Positions 58,626 through 64,000 of a stretch of 64,000 nucleotides of DNA are shown here, piece after piece (within the stretch, counting starts at the first letter, position 1; the number at the start of each line of letters is the position of its first letter). The notes beneath the pieces were generated by a model. That model saw only the letters and a list, made by a program, of their open reading frames with translations. It made no database searches and was not told the DNA's origin. The position numbers were made by a program, and so were the translations under genes. The DNA comes from Corynebacterium anserum (lineage in GTDB: Bacteria > Actinomycetota > Actinomycetes > Mycobacteriales > Mycobacteriaceae): the NCBI RefSeq assembly GCF_014262665.1, contig NZ_CP046883.1, positions 1,178,001-1,242,000 of the forward strand, read 5' to 3'.

Positions 58626-59721
58626 CGTCAAAGTTAGGAGCCAGATCAATTGGCTGATCGTCAGGATCAACGTCAACCTCTTGATCCTTCTTGTTCGCAT
58701 AAGGCCCTACTTTCAAGACCTGCATGATGCGATCTTCCAACTTCTCAGCCAATTCCGGATTGTGCTTCAGGAAGTCACGGGCCTTTTCCTTCCCTTGTCC
58801 TAGCTGGTCGCCCTCATAGGTGTACCACGCACCGGACTTCTTAATAATTCCGGCCTCAACGCCGAGATCAATAATGGAGCCTTCGCGGGAGATGCCTTCA
58901 CCATAGAGAATGTCGAATTCAGCAATCTTAAATGGTGGGGAAACCTTATTCTTCACCACCTTCAAACGCGTGCGATTGCCCACCACGTCAGTGCCGTCCT
59001 TCAGAGCTTGAATGCGGCGAATGTCACAGCGCACAGAAGCATAGAATTTCAATGCCTTGCCGCCTGTCGTGGTCTCCGGCGAACCGAACATCACACCGAT
59101 CTTCTCTCGCAACTGGTTAATGAAAATTGCAGTGGTTCCGGTCTGGTGGAGAGCACCGGTCATTTTGCGCAGAGCTTGACTCATCAGACGTGCTTGTAGA
59201 CCTACATGGGAATCTCCCATATCGCCATCGATTTCCGCTTTCGGGGTCAGTGCCGCGACGGAGTCGATGACAATGATGTCAATCGCACCGGAGCGAATAA
59301 GCATATCTGCGATTTCCAATGCTTGCTCGCCTGTATCTGGCTGAGAGACCAGTAGCGCGTCGGTGTCCACGCCCAATGCGCGAGCGTATTCAGGATCCAA
59401 AGCATGCTCGGCATCGATGAACGCCGCGATTCCCCCGCCCTTTTGCGCCTGAGCAATTGCATGCAAGGCCACCGTGGTTTTACCGGAGGATTCTGGACCA
59501 TAAATCTCTACTACGCGGCCGCGTGGGAATCCACCAATTCCGAGCGCGACGTTAATAGCAATGTTGCCGGAAGAGATAGCGCTGATCGGAGGACGATTAT
59601 CGTCACCGAGACGCATGATTGCGCCCTTGCCAAAGTCTTTCTCGATCTGCGCCATTGCCAAATCAAGAGCCTTTGTGCGATCATTACCCGCCGTCGCAGT
59701 ACTCTTCTTCTTCGGTGGCAT
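58612..59721 (-). CDS. recA: Recombinase RecA
   Basis: 369 residues from the ATG at 59721 (MPPKKKSTA). AAGGAG lies 8-9 nt upstream, which decides against the in-frame ATG at 59817. Walker [10 protein letters not shown], Walker [14 protein letters not shown]2 region [20 protein letters not shown] and the acidic C-terminus ([18 protein letters not shown]) are typical. RecA drives recombination and LexA self-cleavage. No intein is present. An SOS-like box lies about 235 nt upstream. Confidence 0.97.
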   Translation of the reverse strand: MPPKKKSTATAGNDRTKALDLAMAQIEKDFGKGAIMRLGDDNRPPISAISSGNIAINVALGIGGFPRGRVVEIYGPESSGKTTVALHAIAQAQKGGGIAAFIDAEHALDPEYARALGVDTDALLVSQPDTGEQALEIADMLIRSGAIDIIVIDSVAALTPKAEIDGDMGDSHVGLQARLMSQALRKMTGALHQTGTTAIFINQLREKIGVMFGSPETTTGGKALKFYASVRCDIRRIQALKDGTDVVGNRTRLKVVKNKVSPPFKIAEFDILYGEGISREGSIIDLGVEAGIIKKSGAWYTYEGDQLGQGKEKARDFLKHNPELAEKLEDRIMQVLKVGPYANKKDQEVDVDPDDQPIDLAPNFDDDDE

Positions 59722-60101
59722 GTCCTCTAGCTCCTTGCTGTTTTCCTTAGGTACCCCATCATGGTCACAATGCGCATTGAGAGTATAAGTATCCGGTTGC
59801 GTCTGTGAATGAGTCATGCACTATTGAACTCCGGACGCCGCCGTTTCGTTCACCCTTATTTGCACATCGTGAACATTTCTGGTGGGTATTTCAACTCTGG
59901 ATTCATTTCCACGGAGTATTTCTACTCTGCACTACGTACAGACCAACACCTTACACGAACCTCTGTTCGAATACTTATTTGAAGCCCTTCGTGGCCTTTC
60001 CTATCTCCACAGCCTCCCGCCCCAAACGTTACCCAACCACTTCATGTGGGTGGCATTCAGGCGTTCTCTCTATTATTCCAAATAACTGCAGGTGGACAGC
60101 C
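59722..60101. promoter_or_regulatory. recA upstream region (380 bp, no gene)
   Basis: Apart from the SOS-like box at 59955-59970 the region shows AATGAGTCAT at 59808-59817 and no supportable gene. The distance from box to start implies a long recA leader or a second, nearer promoter. Confidence 0.5.
59955..59970 (-). promoter_or_regulatory. SOS-like box (LexA site) of recA
   Basis: On the minus strand the 16-mer is TCGAACAGAGGTTCGT. Compared with the corynebacterial LexA consensus TCGAACA-N2-TGTTCGA it matches 12 of 14 defined positions. It lies upstream of recA in the expected orientation. Confidence 0.65.
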
Positions 60102-60308
60102 CTAAAGGTCAGCCCCAAGCCGTCTCTGTGGCGGAACCTCAAAGTCATCACACAAAGCGCACCAGACATCTCTAAGATCGACCCCTTGTTCGATGAGCTT
60201 TTCGGTCGTGTCCCCATATGCCTCTAAGACGTGAGTGCTGGCAATCCACGTACCGAAAGAGTCACCAAACTCTCCATCTACCAACCGATCAAACTCTGCT
60301 CTCCGCAT
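60102..60308 (-). CDS. DUF3046 small protein
   Basis: 68 residues from the ATG at 60308 (MRRAEFDRLVDGEFG); the in-frame ATG at 60317 is an alternative. The motif LVDGEFGDSFGTWIASTHVL followed by GVDLRDVWCALCDDF matches DUF3046, which lies beside recA in Actinomycetota (Rv2738c in M. tuberculosis). Function unknown. Confidence 0.83.
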   Translation of the reverse strand: MRRAEFDRLVDGEFGDSFGTWIASTHVLEAYGDTTEKLIEQGVDLRDVWCALCDDFEVPPQRRLGADL

Positions 60309-60349
60309 GGGGCTCAACCCTACACCTCAGTGACATATGCGGAGTTTAT

Positions 60350-60384
60350 TGAACACTGTTCACATCATTCTTGAACAGCGTTTA
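60350..60384 (+). promoter_or_regulatory. Two BioQ-type operators upstream of bioY
   Basis: TGAACACTGTTCA (60350-60362) is a perfect palindrome of form TGAAC-N3-GTTCA. TGAACAGCGTTTA (60372-60384) is a second, weaker copy one helical turn and a half away. The known BioQ operator of C. glutamicum is TGAAC-N3-GTTAC, controlling bioYMN. The second copy overlaps the bioY -35. Confidence 0.75.
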
Positions 60385-60402
60385 ATTCCGTGGTTAGATA
60401 AT
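60371..60402 (+). promoter_or_regulatory. bioY promoter (leaderless)
   Basis: TTGAAC (60371-60376) and TAGATA (60395-60400, running on as TAGATAAT) are 18 nt apart. The -10 ends 6 nt before the bioY ATG, so transcription should begin at or next to the start codon. Confidence 0.7.
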
Positions 60403-60406
60403 CGCC

Positions 60407-60970
60407 ATGACATCTTTTAAGACCGTGGATATCGCATATATCGCCACATTCGCTGCGCTCATCATCGTGCTCGGAGCTGTGGCAGTCCCCATAGGCAGCA
60501 CAGGTGTCCCCATCGTTCTCCAAAACATGGGAATACTTCTAGCCGCCATGCTACTCGGTTGCGTTCGCGGGGGCCTCACCACCGCTCTTTTCCTAGCTGT
60601 GGGGTTAGTTGGCGTGCCGAACCTAGCCGGCTGGCACCCAACCATCAGCGCGCTCGCCGGCCCGACGGTTGGCTATCTCGCCGGCTACCTCATCTCTGCC
60701 TTCGTTGTTGGGGCTATAGCCGAACGCGCACCACGGGATGCAACGAAAACGGGTTATCGCTTGGCCACCTTCGTCATTGCCGGCATTATTGGCGTAATCA
60801 TCCAGTATGCATGTGGAACCATCGGGCTCATGGCTCGCCTCGGACTTGATTTTCCTGCCGCTGCGGGCACGAACCTACCGTTCATACCTGGGGATCTGCT
60901 CAAAGTAGTCCTAGCCGCGAGCATCGCAGTTGCCGTCACTAAGGCAGTGCCCGACCTGCTCCGGCGCTAA
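60407..60970 (+). CDS. bioY: Biotin ECF transporter substrate-binding subunit BioY
   Basis: 187 residues, about six membrane helices, the S-component that binds biotin. GCVRGGLTTALFLAVGLVGVPNLAGW and GPTVGYLAGYLISAFVVG are the BioY signature segments. With bioM and bioN downstream it forms a complete dedicated ECF importer, suggesting biotin auxotrophy or scavenging. Two BioQ-type operators precede it. Confidence 0.94.
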   Translation: MTSFKTVDIAYIATFAALIIVLGAVAVPIGSTGVPIVLQNMGILLAAMLLGCVRGGLTTALFLAVGLVGVPNLAGWHPTISALAGPTVGYLAGYLISAFVVGAIAERAPRDATKTGYRLATFVIAGIIGVIIQYACGTIGLMARLGLDFPAAAGTNLPFIPGDLLKVVLAASIAVAVTKAVPDLLRR

Positions 60971-61044
60971 TTTATCCCCGCCACACGCCACTTCACCCAT
61001 GTGCCATCACTGACACTCCAACCAGAGCCCCACCAACAGATACC

Positions 61045-61746
61045 GTGCCTACCATCACTTTCTCTGACGCCTCACTCCGCATCGGCCAAAGAACGATCCT
61101 CGAGCAATTCTCGCTGTCCCTTAGCGAACACCGAATAGGAATCATCGGCGCTAACGGGTCAGGAAAATCGACCATGGCACACATGATTAATGGACTCATC
61201 TCTCCGTCTTCCGGAACCGTCTGCGTCGATAACCTCAACGTCGAGACACAAGGAAAAGAGGTACGCAACAGAGTCGGGTTTATTTTTTCCGACGCAGACA
61301 ACCAAATCATCATGCCCACCGTAGAAGAGGATGTCGCTTTTTCTCTACGCCGCCGCAAGCTCTCCCGGGCACAGCGTAATGAGAAAGTTCACCACGCTCT
61401 CAACACTATGGGTCTAGCAGACCGCAAAGAACAATCACCCCATCAACTTTCCGGGGGCGAAAAACAATTGCTGGCCCTCGCCTCAATTACTGTGCTGGAG
61501 CCAGAACTCATCATTGCTGACGAACCAACGACGCTACTTGATCTGCGCAACCGCAAGAAAGTCGCGCGCATGCTGCACTCACTTCCCCAGCAGATGATCA
61601 TCGTCACTCACGATCTCAATCTGCTCACCGATGTCGACCGCGTAATTTGTCTTGATGAAGGACGCATAGTCGATGATTCAGCAGATCCACGTTTGCCCTC
61701 GCCCAGCCCCCGCGCGGTCATAGATGCCTATGTGGAGCGTATGTAA
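61045..61746 (+). CDS. bioM: Biotin ECF transporter ATPase BioM
   Basis: 233 residues from a GTG (MPTITFSDA). Walker A GANGSGKSTMA, Q-loop FSDADNQI, signature LSGGEKQLLALA, Walker B LIIADEPTTLLD and H-loop VTHDLN are all present. The Q-loop FxDxxxQ form is usual in ECF ATPases. It is followed by bioN with 3 nt between. Confidence 0.93.
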   Translation: MPTITFSDASLRIGQRTILEQFSLSLSEHRIGIIGANGSGKSTMAHMINGLISPSSGTVCVDNLNVETQGKEVRNRVGFIFSDADNQIIMPTVEEDVAFSLRRRKLSRAQRNEKVHHALNTMGLADRKEQSPHQLSGGEKQLLALASITVLEPELIIADEPTTLLDLRNRKKVARMLHSLPQQMIIVTHDLNLLTDVDRVICLDEGRIVDDSADPRLPSPSPRAVIDAYVERM

Positions 61747-61749
61747 AAC

Positions 61750-62376
61750 ATGAGACCTTCTCTCCATCTCCGCGTCCCAGATTCAGCCTATATTCCAGGC
61801 CGATCTCCCCTTCACCGAATGTCGGCGGGGACAAAAACTTTAGGGCTCGTTCTCTTTTTGCTCGTCACCGCGCTTTTCGTACACACAGTCCCGTGGGCTG
61901 TAGTAACTCTCGGAGTCACTCTAGGTAGCTACGTTCTTGCTCGGATCACTCCCCGTCAAGCAATGTCTCAACTTATTGTTCCACTGCCGGTCTTATTACT
62001 GTTGGCGGCTCTACTCTGGTGGCGCACCTCATTTATTCACGCTGCAGTGCACTCCATGGTGATATTCTCCGCAGTGGCATTCGCCATCCTACTGACAATG
62101 ACTACCAAGGTCAGCGACATGATGGACACCTTGGAACATGCGCTTCATCCCTTAAAAAGGTGGGGCGTACCCGTTGAATCCATCTCCTTAGCGATGTCGC
62201 TGACGATGCGGCTCATCCCCCTACAGATGCAGACGGTCAACGAGGTTCTCGATGCACGAAAAGCCCGCGGCGGAGGCGCGTCAATCGTGGCTTTTGGCGT
62301 ACCGGTGATTGTGCGTTCCCTCCTGCGGGCTAAAGCAATTGGTGAGGCTCTCATGAGCCGCGGCGTCGGAGACTAA
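61750..62376 (+). CDS. bioN: Biotin ECF transporter transmembrane subunit BioN
   Basis: 208 residues, EcfT family. Hydrophobic helices fill the first 120 residues. The coupling motif ARKARGGG is visible near 170, with a second basic segment [16 protein letters not shown] at the end. It links BioM to BioY. The stop overlaps the stop of convergent pspA by a few bases. Confidence 0.91.
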   Translation: MRPSLHLRVPDSAYIPGRSPLHRMSAGTKTLGLVLFLLVTALFVHTVPWAVVTLGVTLGSYVLARITPRQAMSQLIVPLPVLLLLAALLWWRTSFIHAAVHSMVIFSAVAFAILLTMTTKVSDMMDTLEHALHPLKRWGVPVESISLAMSLTMRLIPLQMQTVNEVLDARKARGGGASIVAFGVPVIVRSLLRAKAIGEALMSRGVGD

Positions 62377-63194
62377 GACTCTTCACGCAACTCCCGCATA
62401 CGCTGTGCAACAGGGTCATCCGCAACTTCATCCTTCTTCGATTGAGAATCCGGAGACGCCGAAATTTGATGCTGTGTGGCATTCATTTCCGAACGGAGCT
62501 GTTCCAGGCGAGAATGACCAGCCAGTTGGACACTAGCTTGCTCCACTTCCATCATGCGATTTTGTACAGAACTCTGAGCCAGCTCAGCCTGACCCAGGGC
62601 GTTCGCGTAGCGAGACTCAATCTTCTCCCGAATCTGATCCAGATTTGGACCGGAGGCGGTCGTGAGCGAATCCATCGAAGTGAGTGTCTCAGCCACCTGC
62701 TCTTGCATCTTCGCCTGCTCCAGTTGGCTCAGCAGCTTGGTGCGCTCAGCAGTTTTCTGCTGAAGTTGCATGGCGTTACGCTCCACAGCCTGACGCGCTT
62801 GCTCTGCGCTGTGCAACGACTGATCGTGCATGACCTTCAGATCTTCGACATTTTGCTCCGCGGTGACCAATTGCGCAGCGAAAGCCTCCGCGGCGTTCTC
62901 GTACTCAGTGGCTTTTTGTGTATCGCCCTCAGTGCGTGCCTTATCCGCCAGTTGCAACGCGTTCTTAGTACGGGCTTGGAGGTTCTCAATATCCTCTAGA
63001 CCACGGTTAAGCTTCATCTCCAACTGACGCTGATTGCCAATTACCGCGGCAGCCTGCTGGGACAACGCCTTATGCTGACGCTGAGCTTCCTGGATGGCCT
63101 GCTCAATTTGAATCTTTGGATCTGCGTTTTCCTCAATCTTGCTGTCGAACATGGCCATGAGGTACTTCCAGCCCTTGGATAAAGGGTTCGCCAT
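62373..63194 (-). CDS. PspA/IM30-family membrane-stress protein
   Basis: 273 residues from the ATG at 63194, with AAGGAG 6-7 nt upstream. It is almost wholly coiled coil, with the family start [25 protein letters not shown] and long heptad helices. PspA proteins protect the cell membrane under stress. In mycobacteria the pspA gene (Rv2744c) follows clgR (Rv2745c) and is under its control, the same order as here. Confidence 0.91.
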   Translation of the reverse strand: MANPLSKGWKYLMAMFDSKIEENADPKIQIEQAIQEAQRQHKALSQQAAAVIGNQRQLEMKLNRGLEDIENLQARTKNALQLADKARTEGDTQKATEYENAAEAFAAQLVTAEQNVEDLKVMHDQSLHSAEQARQAVERNAMQLQQKTAERTKLLSQLEQAKMQEQVAETLTSMDSLTTASGPNLDQIREKIESRYANALGQAELAQSSVQNRMMEVEQASVQLAGHSRLEQLRSEMNATQHQISASPDSQSKKDEVADDPVAQRMRELREES

Positions 63195-63284
63195 TGAATA
63201 CTCCTTGTAGAAAACGTGCACGGTGAGTTGGCGCACGCTCGATCGTCATACGGTTAATTCTTAAACATCCGGCCTCACGCAGGT

Positions 63285-63662
63285 CTACCGTGACGTGTTC
63301 ACCGGCACCATCGACGCAGCTAGTTCCGCGGCCGCTGCGTCCAAAGCCATCATGGATGCTGCCTCTAAAATGACAGAAGCAACCGAAACTCCCATAGCGT
63401 GGCAAACACTCGCCAGAAGTTCGGAGGAAACTTCCTTTCGCCCACGCTCCAACTCGGACAAGTAGCCAGGGCTTACGCTGGCTACTTGTGCGAGTTCGCG
63501 CAGCGTGAATCCACTCTGGGAACGAAACTCTTTAAGGGTTGCACCGAGCGCCTCGCGCAACAGCGGCTCTTTGCCAGACAGATTGAACGAAGCAGCACGC
63601 ACCTGGGAATCGGAGACATCGCTTTGAGCGGCATCTCTCACAATTGTTTGTTGTGTCATCAC
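63285..63662 (-). CDS. clgR: Clp-gene regulator ClgR
   Basis: 125 residues. The central helix-turn-helix is GATLKEFRSQSGFTLRELAQVASVSPGYLSELERGRKEVS, of the XRE type. ClgR activates clpC/clpP protease genes and stress genes and is itself a Clp substrate. The C-terminus AASMVPVNTSR is Ala-rich. Start is one of two adjacent ATGs. It lies 42 bp after cinA, in the conserved cinA-clgR-pspA order. Confidence 0.92.
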   Translation of the reverse strand: MMTQQTIVRDAAQSDVSDSQVRAASFNLSGKEPLLREALGATLKEFRSQSGFTLRELAQVASVSPGYLSELERGRKEVSSELLASVCHAMGVSVASVILEAASMMALDAAAAELAASMVPVNTSR

Positions 63663-63703
63663 TCATCCCAACGGATTAACCCACTGATTTGTTCCCCGCT
63701 ATC

Positions 63704-64000
63704 CTAACTTTTTATCGTACGCAACGCTGCAACCAGCGCCTCATTCACAGCTTGTAAACGGATAACTTGCCGTGCACTCTCAGAATCCATAGAATCCGCA
63801 CGTTGTGAGGCACACATCGTGTAAACACCGCCTTCTCCCCTGTAACTCACCCCGATAAAGACATCACCGACGGGATGCCCATCCTGAGGATCCGGCCCAG
63901 CCACCCCTGTCAGACCAAGACCTAGATCCGCTCCGCAACGACGCGCGGCTCCCGCGGCCAGTTCGATCGCAACGCCAGGATCCACCGCCCCAACCTGTTT
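63704..64000 (-). CDS. cinA: CinA-family protein, 3' part (runs off the window)
   Basis: Only the C-terminal about 98 residues are present. The coding frame stays open to the right edge, so the apparent start at 63985 (a GTG) is internal. GLGLTGVAGPDPQDGHPVGDVFIGV is the signature of the CinA C-terminal nicotinamide-nucleotide amidohydrolase domain. This short corynebacterial form probably lacks the N-terminal MoCF domain, but that part is not visible here. Confidence 0.9.
   Translation of the reverse strand, partial: KQVGAVDPGVAIELAAGAARRCGADLGLGLTGVAGPDPQDGHPVGDVFIGVSYRGEGGVYTMCASQRADSMDSESARQVIRLQAVNEALVAALRTIKS

Noticed and set aside
59722..59817. N-terminal extension of recA
   Set aside because: AAGGAG stands just upstream of the ATG at 59721, and the extra residues are not typical of RecA.

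Overview
The window looks like a Corynebacterium chromosome segment (mycolate-containing Actinomycetota). The evidence is the gene content and order: a GT87 arabinofuranosyltransferase (AftC type), the coproporphyrin-dependent heme genes hemE-cgoX-hemQ, sigA with a Lys/Ala-rich and acidic N-terminal tail, sigB-dtxR-galE, oxyR, hrpA, nrdR-divS-lexA, sugR, dapF-miaA, the DUF349/Rv2732c-type/miaB group, gluABCD, recX-recA, bioYMN and pspA-clgR-cinA. This order is, from memory, nearly that of Corynebacterium glutamicum. The sequence alone does not settle the species.

Layout. 1-830 has no recognisable gene. 832-1750 is a tRNA block: one Val(CAC) on the minus strand, then Gly(GCC), Val(GAC), Gly(GCC), Cys(GCA), Gly(GCC) on the plus strand, closed by a terminator. 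1.9-19.9 kb holds cell-wall arabinan synthesis (aftC), methionine sulfoxide repair (msrB), heme synthesis, RNase D, dxs, an RNA methyltransferase, dut, several actinobacterial DUF genes, an inositol-phosphatase-family gene, polyphosphate glucokinase and the primary sigma factor. 20-33.8 kb holds two SF2 helicases, a class I methyltransferase, dtd, sigB, the iron regulator dtxR, galE, and DUF4192 and PAC2-family genes. 33.9-41.3 kb holds oxyR, a Tat-exported neutral ceramidase (the clearest accessory gene) and hrpA. 41.4-51.9 kb holds nrdR, divS-like, lexA, sugR, a uracil/xanthine permease, hflX, a Cys-tailed hypothetical, dapF, miaA and a DUF349 protein. 52.1-64 kb holds an Rv2732c-type membrane protein, miaB, the glutamate ABC transporter, recX/recA, the biotin ECF transporter, pspA, clgR and the 3' part of cinA, which runs off the right edge.

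How the genes fit together. The set is mostly housekeeping and stress control. SigA, SigB, DtxR, OxyR, LexA, NrdR, SugR and ClgR are all here, next to some of their likely targets (recA, divS). Regulatory DNA that can be read directly includes two tandem BioQ-type operators on a leaderless bioY promoter, an SOS-like box far upstream of recA, a GC-rich perfect palindrome against the dtxR -10 element, and several short tandem repeats between genes. Two departures from the remembered C. glutamicum order stand out: a ceramidase gene between oxyR and hrpA, and no fructokinase/PTS block between sugR and the permease. I saw no CRISPR array, insertion sequence, rRNA gene or clear phage gene, and no convincing undescribed multi-gene system.
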